Of a DNA stretch of 64,000 bases, positions 25,653 to 35,091 are shown piece after piece. The DNA lies in assembly GCA_047623945.1 (NCBI GenBank), contig JBLHOT010000010.1:1-64000 (forward strand), written 5' to 3'. This DNA is from Arcticibacterium sp047623945 (GTDB lineage Bacteria; Bacteroidota; Bacteroidia; Cytophagales; Spirosomataceae). The translations under genes and the position numbers were made by a program. The notes under the pieces are model-generated. The model was not told where the DNA came from and did not search any database. It saw nothing but the letters and a program-made list of their open reading frames with translations. Position 1 is the first letter of the stretch. The number at the start of each line of letters is the position of its first letter.

Positions 25653-28010
25653 ATGAAAAAGCCCTCCATAAAAAAACTACTCTCTTATCTCATCCTCTTC
25701 TCCTTTGCTTGTGGCCCATCCTTAGACTTTTCTGAGTATTTCAGTATTTTAAATCCAGAAGCGGCAGAAAACCCTTTAGCTACGGAATCTTATTTTTTCT
25801 CCAATGATGTACTTGCCAAACAGTATTTCATGAATAGCTCTGCTTACTTAGCAGACTCTCTGAATTTGGAAAGTTGGTATCACTACGTAGATAAAAAAAT
25901 CTCAAAAAAAGATATAAAAGCTGGCCTGTACAATAAAGATACTGGTGAGGAGCTCGCCAATCAATTGACAGGAATTGGAAAAACGGAAGCTGCAAAATAT
26001 GTTCTATTGGCTCAAAAAATAGATAAAGAAGTATTAAAGTTTCCTACTGATTGGGAAACCACAGAGCCGGTAAACGAACAGCTTCTAGGAGACGCCAGAG
26101 AAATGGTCTTAGTTCAGCTAGCTTCCCTGACGATAGACGATTTCCTCATAGAACGATATGCTTTCCAAGGCTACAAAATTGACGCAAAACTGGATAATTG
26201 GATCGGGCTAATAAAGGACTATCAAAACTTTCAGTCAAAAGTTAAAAACAAATCATTCATCTCAGAATGGAGCCAAAGTAGGTACGCTGGGGCTCTATTA
26301 AAAAGTGGCGAAAAGACCAAAGGTATTTTAGAGTTCGCTAAGGTATTTCAGACCTCCACTACCAGAAGAAATCAGGCAGACCTAAGTATTCGTCATTTAA
26401 GCAATCTTGACTTTAAGAAGGCCTTAGAAATCTCTAAGACAAAGGAGGAAAAACTTGCGGTTATGGCACTTCAAGCTATTCAGCCTCATCAGGACGGGCT
26501 CAAATTATTGCAATCAATGGCCGAAATAGACCCAAATTATCAGATGCTGGAACTAGTGATGGCCAGAGAAATAAACAAAAACGAGGTAAATTTCTACGCA
26601 GAAAAGAATGCAGGATCATATACTTATGACCTTGACATCTATGATGACAACTATAAAATAGACTCCAATAAAGTAGATGCTATCAAGACAGAAAGCCTAG
26701 GATATTTTGCAGATCTTCTGATGTTCAACGAATCTCTTGTCCAAAATGAAGGGTTGGCAAAAAAAGCGTTCTGGCTAACGACTGCAGCCTACCTGAATTA
26801 TATAAAGGGCGACATGAATAAAATGAAGTCTTTTTTGACCAAGGCCGAAAATGAAAAGAACACGAATAACAACTTGACGACACAAATTAAGGTTTTCAAG
26901 GCTCTACATTTCCTAGAGAACGCCAACATTAAAAATGATGAAAAACAAATGTTGGAGGAAATCAAAGGCCTCAAAGTCATTAATGGATTTAGAGATAGCA
27001 ATGTGCTGACCTTCCTTAGCTCAAAACTTCAGAAAAAATACATAAACCAAGCAGACGAAGTTCAGGAAAAGTCGGGCTGGCTTAGCTCTTGCTATTCTTC
27101 TAAAGAAGAATCACCTAAAGTAAATTCGAAAATTGTTAAAGCGTTTTTAGCCGAGCATATTCCAGCGGAAAAAGAGGACTATGCTCTGTATTCAAATACC
27201 TTCTCAGAGGCTCAATTATTTAAAGATGCAGACGCAAAAACACTAAAAGCTACTTTAGATTTTATTAATCAAAATACACCTAGCTCAGAAGATGCCTTAC
27301 TAATAGAACTGGCTGGGATAAACACCCAAGAGTTAATGATGGCTTACGGTAGAAAATTAGTTAGAATGCAAGCTTACGAGGAAGCTTTAGCTGTATTCAA
27401 AAGTTCTGAAGACCCCACGCTCATGGAAAGTCCGTTTGCCTCTTACTTTTCCCCACTCCCAAATCAATTCATAGGAAACGAGCTTATGGATGAGTCACTT
27501 CTAAATCCGATAATCTTCCTTGAAAATGCGGTTCTAAATCAGAAAAACGTAGATAAGAAACCAAAGGATGCCAGAGCTTGGTATCAGCTAGGTTTAGCAG
27601 CATATAGCATGAGTTATTGGGGAAATGGCTGGTTGTTTTCAGATAGAGAATGGAGCAGCATGGAGATTCTTTATGGAGAAACCACCGACGAAGACTATTT
27701 TACAAACGCCTACGCAAAAGAGTGTTTTGAAAAAGCTTTAGCCGCTAATCCTGATCCAGAACTCGGAGCTCAAATCTGTTATATGGGTGCCTTGTGCGAA
27801 AAAAACCAATACTACCTGGCTTATGCAAAAGGTAAACCAAACACATATAATCCTGAAGAGCTAAACCGTTATGACGTCAAAATGACCAAAGGAGTACTGC
27901 CCACCTTCCAAAGTTTTTTTAGGCGATTAAAAAAGCAATATGACGACACACAATATGAAAGTCAGGTGATTAAAGAATGTATGTCTTATGTGGAATATAA
28001 ATTAAAGTAA
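25653..28010 (+). CDS. Large uncharacterised TPR-like lipoprotein (785 aa)
   Basis: The N-terminal hydrophobic stretch ends at FSFACGPS, a lipobox with Cys at residue 20. The remainder is helical, with TPR-like repeats in the central and C-terminal parts (for example ARAWYQLGLAAYSMSYWGNGW about residue 645 and the ECFEKALAANPDPELGAQ motif about 690). The tail reads YESQVIKECMSYVEYKLK. It is probably a periplasmic or outer-membrane scaffolding lipoprotein. It lies 10 bases upstream of the cytochrome-domain gene at 28021. A remnant of the 3' end of a second copy follows that gene at 31011-31073. Confidence 0.72.
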   Translation: MKKPSIKKLLSYLILFSFACGPSLDFSEYFSILNPEAAENPLATESYFFSNDVLAKQYFMNSSAYLADSLNLESWYHYVDKKISKKDIKAGLYNKDTGEELANQLTGIGKTEAAKYVLLAQKIDKEVLKFPTDWETTEPVNEQLLGDAREMVLVQLASLTIDDFLIERYAFQGYKIDAKLDNWIGLIKDYQNFQSKVKNKSFISEWSQSRYAGALLKSGEKTKGILEFAKVFQTSTTRRNQADLSIRHLSNLDFKKALEISKTKEEKLAVMALQAIQPHQDGLKLLQSMAEIDPNYQMLELVMAREINKNEVNFYAEKNAGSYTYDLDIYDDNYKIDSNKVDAIKTESLGYFADLLMFNESLVQNEGLAKKAFWLTTAAYLNYIKGDMNKMKSFLTKAENEKNTNNNLTTQIKVFKALHFLENANIKNDEKQMLEEIKGLKVINGFRDSNVLTFLSSKLQKKYINQADEVQEKSGWLSSCYSSKEESPKVNSKIVKAFLAEHIPAEKEDYALYSNTFSEAQLFKDADAKTLKATLDFINQNTPSSEDALLIELAGINTQELMMAYGRKLVRMQAYEEALAVFKSSEDPTLMESPFASYFSPLPNQFIGNELMDESLLNPIIFLENAVLNQKNVDKKPKDARAWYQLGLAAYSMSYWGNGWLFSDREWSSMEILYGETTDEDYFTNAYAKECFEKALAANPDPELGAQICYMGALCEKNQYYLAYAKGKPNTYNPEELNRYDVKMTKGVLPTFQSFFRRLKKQYDDTQYESQVIKECMSYVEYKLK

Positions 28011-28020
28011 AATTGACCCA

Positions 28021-31002
28021 ATGAAGTATTTAAGTCTACTAGCCCTAAGCATTTTAGTTTCCTGTGAGAAACCAAATTCGACCTATTTGGACCAAAGGCC
28101 CGAACTTCAAAAAGCTCTGTCTGACTTTGAAGTCATGGATGGATTTAACATTGAAATAGTAGCCGCAGAACCTTTAATTTCAGATCCGGTTGCCATGGAA
28201 ATTGACGAAAAAGGAGATTGGTATGTAGCTGAAATGCCTGGCTATCCTTTGGATTTAACGAAAACAGGAAAAATTAAAAAACTAATAGACACGGATGGGG
28301 ATGGGTTCCCGGATAAAAGCGAAATCTATGCTGACAGCCTTACGTTACCTATGGGATTAATGAAATGGGAAAATGGATTCTTAGTGGCTGATGCTCCAGA
28401 CGTGCTTTATCTGGAGGATAAGAACAACGATGGCAAAGCCGAAATCAGAAAGCCCATGATTACAGGTTTCTCTCTTTCTAATCCGCAACACAATATGAAC
28501 ACACCAAAATTCGGTGTTGATAATTGGATATACGTAGCTCACTCTGGTGCCATAAATTCTTTTGCTTATGAACATATCTTTAACGACAAGGGCTCTATAA
28601 TAAAATTTCCTAATAAACAGAATTCACCAAGCTTAGCAAGAAATGCAGATGGAAGGAATGTACGTTTTAAACCTAACACAGTAGAGCTAGAAAAACTATC
28701 CGGCGAATCACAATATGGCCATACTACCGACCCATGGGGACATCGATTTTATACAGACAATGCCAATCACCTTTTCCATGAAGTTATGGATGCTCGATAT
28801 GTCAATGCAAATCCTAATTTGGCCATAGAGGAAGCCATGGAAAAGTTTTCAGACCATGGTAACGCAGCTAAAGTTTTTCCGATTACAGAAAACCCAAATC
28901 ATCAACTTCTGACCGATGTTGGCCAAATTACGTCAAGTTGTGGCATCACTTGGTACGATGGAGGAGCCTTTGGTGCAGAATTTGAAAAAACCACCCTTAT
29001 TGGGGAACCTGTTCACAACCTGGTACATATAGACCACATTGAAAGCGAGGGAGCCACCTTTACGGGGAAAAGGGTATTAGAAAATAAGGAGTTTTTAGCT
29101 TCAAAAGACCCTTGGTTTCGGCCAGTTTTTTTCTATGTAGGACCTGATGGAGCATTGTATGTGGTGGATTATTACCGCCAAATAGTGGAGCACCCCGAAT
29201 GGATGAGTGATGAAGTGAATGAAAGTGGAGCTTTGTATGAAGGCACAAAAAAGGGGCGTATTTATAGAATAACACCAAAAAGGGGCCTAAAAATGGACTG
29301 GATGAGTGCTTTAAACTTATCTGAAAAAACCACTCAAGAATTGGCAGAGCTTTTAAATCATAAAAATGGATGGTATAGAAGAACTGCCCAGCGACTTCTT
29401 TTTCAAAGAGATGATCATTCCGTGGCTTCAATACTTCATAAAGTTCTTGAAGAAAATAACGAAGAGGCCAAGATTCCTGCCTTATGGCTTCTACATGACT
29501 GGAAGGAGCTAAACAGTAATGATTTAACTTTTGCTTTAACTGCCAAAGAATCGGGAGTAAGAGAAAATGCTTTGCAATTAATTGATAGGGCTTGGTCAGA
29601 CCCCGAATTTCAAACAGAAGAACTAAAATCAGCTTTGTTAAAAACAGCCAATGATCCAAGCGAAAGGGTTAGGTTTCAATGGCTTTGCTCCTCTGCGTTT
29701 TTTAATTTCCCTGGCATTGAAGAATCAAAATCTACTATTCTAAAGAATGACGTCGAAGATAATTGGGTAGGGATTGCGGCTATTGCTGCTTCCTCTGGTT
29801 CTGAAGAAACATTATTCCAAAATGCAGTCAGAGATTTTGGATCAGAGGCTTCAGAGAATAAAAGTTTATTTTTCGCTCATACAGCTGCCACTCTGTATAA
29901 AAAAGGAGATTTAGGGCTGATATCGAAGATTCTCCAGAAAAGTGAAGACTCTAATAGTTGGTGGCAAGCTGCTATGCTATCCGGTTTGTCTAAAATTCAA
30001 GAGTATAGTTCACCGAATACGCTAACGAAATCTGAACAAGAGCAACTTTTATCTAGGTTTCTAGAAACGCAAAACCAAGATCTTCGAAAAAGTATCATTA
30101 GCGTTTTTGATGTGAATAAAGTTTCCAAAGAATTGAATATTAATTTAATCTATGCCAAAATGAATGAGGATATCGATTTCCAAATTGATGGAATGAGTTT
30201 ACTCTCTACTTTAGGCGACGCCAAAATCAAGGATAAAGTCCTTAAAAACATACTTGCCTCGGAAGATGAAAAACTCCAATTAGCTAGCCTAAAGGCTCTA
30301 CCTAGCACATTAAACGAATCCGAACTAGCCCTTATAAATAAGAAATATTCGGTATTAACAAGGTCCTCAAAAAAGGCTTGGGTGAGTTACTTATTGGAAA
30401 ATAAGGACAAAGTATCAGAATTAATTAGACAGGTAGAATTGGGCAAAATTCCAAAAGCAGATTTAGAGTGGCCACAAATAGTTGATTTGATGAATTATTA
30501 TGACACCAATATTAGAAATTACGCTAGAGAAGTATTCGCTATTAACGAAGACCGTAAAGCTGTGCTTCAAAACTATTTGCCCGCGGCCAACATGAAAGGT
30601 AATGCTCAAAATGGTAAAAAAATATTTGAACAAAACTGTGCCATTTGCCATCAAATAGACGGTAAAGATGGTATAGATTTTGGGCCCGACTTAGCTACGC
30701 TTAAAAGCAGAAGTAAGCATTCAATCATTACCGAAATAATTAATCCGAATAATTCGATAGCAGATAAATATGGTCAATGGAAAATAGAAACAATTGACGG
30801 CGATCATTTATCAGGTATTATTACTTCTGAAAACGAAAATTCGATAAGCTTGAAAACGCTTGGTGGGAAAACTGAAAACATTGTAAAAACGGCTATTAAA
30901 TCTCGCCAAATAGCAAGGCTCTCTGCTATGCCAAATGGTTTAGAAGGAGCCATTTCCCCAAAAGAAATGGCCGATGTTTTGGCTTTGATAAAAGGAGAAT
31001 AA
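28021..31002 (+). CDS. PVC-type membrane-bound dehydrogenase domain protein with HEAT repeats and cytochrome c (993 aa)
   Basis: A lipoprotein (lipobox LVSCEK) with a beta-propeller N-terminal domain (residues about 30-430; signature LDTDGDGFPDKS-like loop IDTDGDGFPDK, GPDGALYVVDYYRQIVEHP), a HEAT-repeat helical middle (about 435-830) and a C-terminal cytochrome c with haem motif CAICH (about residue 872) and a downstream Met (residues 960-980). In Planctomycetes and Bacteroidota this architecture is annotated as a putative membrane-bound dehydrogenase; substrate is unknown. The haem implies periplasmic electron transfer. It is 10 bases from the preceding lipoprotein gene, so the two form an operon. 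Confidence 0.88.
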   Translation: MKYLSLLALSILVSCEKPNSTYLDQRPELQKALSDFEVMDGFNIEIVAAEPLISDPVAMEIDEKGDWYVAEMPGYPLDLTKTGKIKKLIDTDGDGFPDKSEIYADSLTLPMGLMKWENGFLVADAPDVLYLEDKNNDGKAEIRKPMITGFSLSNPQHNMNTPKFGVDNWIYVAHSGAINSFAYEHIFNDKGSIIKFPNKQNSPSLARNADGRNVRFKPNTVELEKLSGESQYGHTTDPWGHRFYTDNANHLFHEVMDARYVNANPNLAIEEAMEKFSDHGNAAKVFPITENPNHQLLTDVGQITSSCGITWYDGGAFGAEFEKTTLIGEPVHNLVHIDHIESEGATFTGKRVLENKEFLASKDPWFRPVFFYVGPDGALYVVDYYRQIVEHPEWMSDEVNESGALYEGTKKGRIYRITPKRGLKMDWMSALNLSEKTTQELAELLNHKNGWYRRTAQRLLFQRDDHSVASILHKVLEENNEEAKIPALWLLHDWKELNSNDLTFALTAKESGVRENALQLIDRAWSDPEFQTEELKSALLKTANDPSERVRFQWLCSSAFFNFPGIEESKSTILKNDVEDNWVGIAAIAASSGSEETLFQNAVRDFGSEASENKSLFFAHTAATLYKKGDLGLISKILQKSEDSNSWWQAAMLSGLSKIQEYSSPNTLTKSEQEQLLSRFLETQNQDLRKSIISVFDVNKVSKELNINLIYAKMNEDIDFQIDGMSLLSTLGDAKIKDKVLKNILASEDEKLQLASLKALPSTLNESELALINKKYSVLTRSSKKAWVSYLLENKDKVSELIRQVELGKIPKADLEWPQIVDLMNYYDTNIRNYAREVFAINEDRKAVLQNYLPAANMKGNAQNGKKIFEQNCAICHQIDGKDGIDFGPDLATLKSRSKHSIITEIINPNNSIADKYGQWKIETIDGDHLSGIITSENENSISLKTLGGKTENIVKTAIKSRQIARLSAMPNGLEGAISPKEMADVLALIKGE

Positions 31003-31010
31003 AGCGGAAC

Positions 31011-31073
31011 GAGACTGCTTACGAAAGCGAAATGTTTAAAGAATGTATGTCCTGCCTAAGCCTTAAGCTTTGA
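31011..31073 (+). pseudogene. Remnant of the 3' end of a paralogue of the TPR lipoprotein gene
   Basis: In one frame this reads ETAYESEMFKECMSCLSLKL-stop, against DTQYESQVIKECMSYVEYKLK at the end of the gene at 25653: about 12 of 20 residues agree, and the word AAAGAATGTATGTC is shared exactly. It starts 9 bases after the stop of the 28021 gene, so an extra copy of the lipoprotein gene once followed and has been lost except for its tail. Confidence 0.6.
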
Positions 31074-31263
31074 TAAACTTTAGGCCGCGGCCAAAGGAAA
31101 ATAGACTGGTTATATATTTTACAATATAAGAACCACTTTATCAAACAAATAAATAACTCCTTTGGATATTTTAATAAATTTTAATAATTAAGAATTTAGC
31201 GTTTCGTCTACTTTTTAGGCTCAAAAGCTGACAAATCAGGTTTTATATAGGGTTTTCTAGACT
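31074..31263. other. Intergenic region before the DUF1080 operon
   Basis: AT-rich, no coding sequence seen. It leads into the promoter element at 31264. Confidence 0.4.
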
Positions 31264-31271
31264 TATATTTG
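31264..31271 (+). promoter_or_regulatory. Bacteroidota-type promoter of the DUF1080 operon
   Basis: TATATTTG matches TAnnTTTG exactly, with TTTT 19 bases upstream at the -33 position and the ATG 30 bases downstream of the element. Confidence 0.55.
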
Positions 31272-31300
31272 ACATTCCATTTTAGAAAATACTTTAACAT

Positions 31301-33109
31301 ATGAAAAAAAATGCTCTCGGGCTACTCCTTCTTGGGAGTGCCAATCTCCTATTTGCTCAGGAAAAAATCTTATCTGATGACCTCTCTGGGTTTTCATGTA
31401 AAGAAAAAAATTGGAGTATTGTAGGTGCTGCCACAGCCAACCCTTTCCTTGACAACAATCTTGAAACTACAGCTGGTAAAGGCGTACTGGTCAATATTCA
31501 TGAACACGGTAAATATGGTTCTCAGTATGAATTGGTCTCTGACTTTACGCATGGCGACCTTGATATCTCTTTTGACTTCATGATGGCAAAAGGCTCTAAT
31601 TCGGGCATTTATCTTCAAGGAAACTACGAGATTCAACTCTTTGATAGCTGGGGAACGAAAAGCCCTATTTACGGAGACTGCGGAGGTATTTACCAAAGGT
31701 GGGACGAAAGTAAGCCCGAAGGCCAAAAAGGCTATGAAGGATACGCCCCAAGAATAAATGCGGCCAAAGCCCCTGGCTTATGGCAGCATATGGACATATC
31801 TTTTCAAGCCGCAAAGTTTGACGCTAAAGGAAACAAGACGGCTAACGCCCAAATGCTTTCTATTAAACTCAACGGCATGTTGATTCATGAAAATGTAGAG
31901 CTTTCTGGTGTAACTAGAGGTGCTATGACCGCTAAAGATGTAGCAAAAGGTCCTCTTAGACTTCAAGGAGATCATGGTTCTTTGGCAATAAAAAACATCA
32001 TTATTAGCAACTTTGACAAGCCTATTGCTAGCCTAAATAACTTATCGTATGCTGTTTCTTATGCTCCGTATGACCCAAGTGCAGACCCTAAAAACTTGGC
32101 CATTGACGATTCTGGAGAATTAAAGGAGCTTTCATGGGAGTTCATGAAACAACCTAACGAATACGCTTATACTATTAAAGGAGATTTCATTGCTCCTGCA
32201 GATGGAAAATATACATTCAATCAGTTTTCTTCAGCCAATAATACATTGAGTATTGATGGTAAAGAGATATTAGACAACAAGTATACAGGTCCAAATGACG
32301 AGAGAACTGGTGAAATAGAGCTGAAAGCAGGAAAACATACTTTAGCGATTTATAATGCTAAATATGATGGATGGATGAGTCCAACACTTGGCCTTTTAGT
32401 GACAGGCCCTGGTTTTAGAAAAGTAGCTCTTCACTCTCCAAGCTCTATGTTTGGAAATAAAGCTTCTGACCCAATTTTGATTGATGCGAAAACCAATACA
32501 AACCTTAGAAGTTTTATGGATTTTGACAATGGTGATAAACGCATCAGAATTGTTCACGCCATCAGCGTAGGTACACCTGAAAACATTCACTTCACGTATG
32601 ACCTTGACAAAGGAGCTTTGCTTCAATTTTGGAGAGGAGACTTCCTGGACGCTACCCCAATGTGGGATAGCAGAGGAGATGGTTCTTCCAGACCAAGAGG
32701 TTCATTAACGCAATTGAGCAATGATTTGACGCTGGCTAAAACGGTTTTGGCCTGGCCAAAAGACACCTTAGGCACTAGTTACAAACCAAAAGGCTACACC
32801 ATAGATGACAACAACATGCCAACTTTCGTTTACGAAATTTATGGCTCTAAGGTTAGTGATAAAATCAGAGTTAAAGACGGAAAAAACTTTGAAAGAACTA
32901 TTACAGTAGACGGCTCAAAAGATTTGTTTGCCAAACTAACAAGTGCTTCGAAAATTGAAAAAGTGACTGACAACCTATATGCTATTGATAATAAAAGCTG
33001 GTACATAAAATTAGACCCGAATGCTTATGTTATTATTAGTACCAATGGCAATAAAAAAGAGCTAACGGTTGCGGTTAAAGACAAGTTGACTTACGAGCTA
33101 TTATTTTGA
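31301..33109 (+). CDS. DUF1080 (3-keto-glycoside hydrolase family) protein with PA14-like domain (602 aa)
   Basis: Secreted (signal peptide MKKNALGLLLLGSANLLFA). Residues about 22-245 form a DUF1080 domain: SDFTHGDLDISFDFMMAKGS, SGIYLQGNYEIQLFDSWG, CGGIYQRWDE, PGLWQHMDISFQA and RGPLRLQGDHG-like ending GPLRLQGDHGSLAIKNI. Residues about 255-375 are PA14-like (YTIKGDFIAPADGKYTF). The remaining 230 residues are a beta domain of unknown type. DUF1080 proteins hydrolyse glycosides whose sugar was oxidised to a 3-keto form. It is the first gene of an operon with the propeller-cytochrome gene 19 bases on. Confidence 0.87.
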   Translation: MKKNALGLLLLGSANLLFAQEKILSDDLSGFSCKEKNWSIVGAATANPFLDNNLETTAGKGVLVNIHEHGKYGSQYELVSDFTHGDLDISFDFMMAKGSNSGIYLQGNYEIQLFDSWGTKSPIYGDCGGIYQRWDESKPEGQKGYEGYAPRINAAKAPGLWQHMDISFQAAKFDAKGNKTANAQMLSIKLNGMLIHENVELSGVTRGAMTAKDVAKGPLRLQGDHGSLAIKNIIISNFDKPIASLNNLSYAVSYAPYDPSADPKNLAIDDSGELKELSWEFMKQPNEYAYTIKGDFIAPADGKYTFNQFSSANNTLSIDGKEILDNKYTGPNDERTGEIELKAGKHTLAIYNAKYDGWMSPTLGLLVTGPGFRKVALHSPSSMFGNKASDPILIDAKTNTNLRSFMDFDNGDKRIRIVHAISVGTPENIHFTYDLDKGALLQFWRGDFLDATPMWDSRGDGSSRPRGSLTQLSNDLTLAKTVLAWPKDTLGTSYKPKGYTIDDNNMPTFVYEIYGSKVSDKIRVKDGKNFERTITVDGSKDLFAKLTSASKIEKVTDNLYAIDNKSWYIKLDPNAYVIISTNGNKKELTVAVKDKLTYELLF

Positions 33110-33128
33110 TGTTAAAAGACTTAGATAA

Positions 33129-35048
33129 ATGAAAAAAATACAAATATTACTTTTAAGTCTCTTCTGCTTCTCTTTGCAAGCTCAAGAGTCTCCAAAAGAG
33201 GAAGATTTCTACAAGATTGTTACGCCTCCTGTTCCTGAAGGAATACTTTTAGAGGTAGGTGGTGTATGTACATTGCCAAATGGCTCTGTAGCTGTTTCAA
33301 CCAGAAGAGGTGATGTATGGATTCTGGAAAACCCACTTAGCAGAAAGCCCTATTACAAGCTATTTGCTTCTGGTCTGCATGAGATTCTTGGTTTAGAATA
33401 CAGAGATGGCTCTTTCTATTGCGTTCAACGTGGAGAGCTTACCAAACTAACCGACGAAAACGGAGATGGTAAAGCAGACCGATATGAAACCGTAAGTGCT
33501 TGGCCTGTTTCTGGTCATTATCATGAATATTCGTTTGGGCCGAAATTTGCTCCAGACGGCAGTTTCTTTGTCAGTGGAAACGTAGCCTTCGGAAATGAAG
33601 AATGGTGGAGAGGTGAAGCTAGAGTACCTGGTAGAGGTTCTGTTTTTAAAGTTTTTCCTGATGGCCATAGAGAAGAGTGGGCTACCGGAATGCGTTCGCC
33701 TGCCGGTTTAGGAATAATTGACGGTGAATTATTTTATGCAGATAACCAAGGCGACTGGATGGGTTCTGGTGGGATTTGGCATTTAAAAAAAGGTGCTTTT
33801 ACTGGTCACCCTGCAAGTTTAGCCTGGACGAATGAAGACTCGCCTACAAAACTAACCGAAGAGCAATTTTTTGCTGAACGCGATAACAGAAAAGTAAGAA
33901 ACGCCGCTGGTACCTATATCAAACCAGAAAACGTAGTAAACGAAACGCCAGACATGCTTTGGCAGCTTAAAGAAAAATATCCGCAGGTTCAGACGCCCGT
34001 AGTTTGGCTTCCTCATGGTATCCTTGGTATTTCTAATTCTGAATTGATAAAAGACGATACTAAAGGTTCTTTTGGTCCATTTAGCAATCAGGTTTTCATA
34101 GGTGACCAAGGGCAGTCTAAAATCATGAGAGTATTCATGGAGAAAATCAATGGTGAATACCAAGGTGCCGCCTGGGACTTCAGAAGTGGTTTTCAATCTG
34201 GTGTGATGAGAATGGACTGGGCCAAAGACGGTTCTCTTTTTGTGGGAGAAACTAACCGTGGATGGGGTTCTGCTGGTGATGCTAACCAAGGCTTCCAAAG
34301 ATTAGTATGGAATGGTAAAATGCCATTTGAAATGCTAACCGTTAAGGCCATGCCTGATGGTTTTGAAGTAGAATTCACTTTACCTGTTGATAGAAAATCT
34401 GCTGAAGATTTAGCTTCTATCTCTGCGTCCAGCTTTAATTACAAGCACCACCCAGCCTACGGCTCACCTCCTATTTTCAGAGAAGACCTAAACATCAAAG
34501 GTGTAAGACTTTCTGCCGATGGCAAAAAAATGAGAATAGTGCTAGACGGACTAAGAAAGTACTTTGTTCATGAATTGAACCTTAACGGCATTAGAGCCGC
34601 AGGTACGTACTATTCTCTAATTCACCCTACGGTATATTACACTTTAAATAATATTCCTGCCGGAGAAAAGATGTCAACATCTGATTTAAAAACAACGGAT
34701 TCTGGAAAAGACAAACCTTCGTCTGCTTCTAAAATAGTGAAGAAGTTAGTTTCTCCAGATGGTCAAGGTCAAGCTAAGGCTTCTGCCACTGCTCCGACCT
34801 TTGACGAAGTAAAACCGTTGTTACAAAAGCATACGTGTTTAGCATGCCACTCTCAAGACAAAAAAGTGATTGGTCCTGCATTTAAGGACATTGCTAAAAG
34901 GAAATATAGTGATGAGAAAATGGCTCAATTGATAGCTGTTCCTCAGCCAAAAAACTGGCCTGACTATGCCACACCAATGGCTCCTATGCCTCATGTGCCT
35001 AAAGCAGATGTATTGAAAATAGCGAGTTATATTAATGGATTGCGTTAG
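33129..35048 (+). CDS. Beta-propeller (PQQ/sorbosone-dehydrogenase-like) protein with C-terminal cytochrome c (639 aa)
   Basis: Exported (MKKIQILLLSLFCFSLQAQ). Residues about 35-400 are a six-bladed propeller with GVCTLPNGSVAVSTRRGDVW, GLHEILGLEYRDGSFY and LTDENGDGKADRYET, as in glucose/sorbosone dehydrogenase-like proteins. The C-terminal domain has haem motif CLACH (about residues 568-572), KVIGPAFKDIAKR and a distal Met in MAPMPHVP. It may oxidise a sugar or accept electrons from the GMC dehydrogenase; the propeller's cofactor cannot be proven. It sits between the DUF1080 gene and the isomerase gene in one operon. Confidence 0.87.
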   Translation: MKKIQILLLSLFCFSLQAQESPKEEDFYKIVTPPVPEGILLEVGGVCTLPNGSVAVSTRRGDVWILENPLSRKPYYKLFASGLHEILGLEYRDGSFYCVQRGELTKLTDENGDGKADRYETVSAWPVSGHYHEYSFGPKFAPDGSFFVSGNVAFGNEEWWRGEARVPGRGSVFKVFPDGHREEWATGMRSPAGLGIIDGELFYADNQGDWMGSGGIWHLKKGAFTGHPASLAWTNEDSPTKLTEEQFFAERDNRKVRNAAGTYIKPENVVNETPDMLWQLKEKYPQVQTPVVWLPHGILGISNSELIKDDTKGSFGPFSNQVFIGDQGQSKIMRVFMEKINGEYQGAAWDFRSGFQSGVMRMDWAKDGSLFVGETNRGWGSAGDANQGFQRLVWNGKMPFEMLTVKAMPDGFEVEFTLPVDRKSAEDLASISASSFNYKHHPAYGSPPIFREDLNIKGVRLSADGKKMRIVLDGLRKYFVHELNLNGIRAAGTYYSLIHPTVYYTLNNIPAGEKMSTSDLKTTDSGKDKPSSASKIVKKLVSPDGQGQAKASATAPTFDEVKPLLQKHTCLACHSQDKKVIGPAFKDIAKRKYSDEKMAQLIAVPQPKNWPDYATPMAPMPHVPKADVLKIASYINGLR

Positions 35049-35091
35049 TGCTCCAGAATGATTAAATTTAAAAGAACCCAATTGAAATAAA

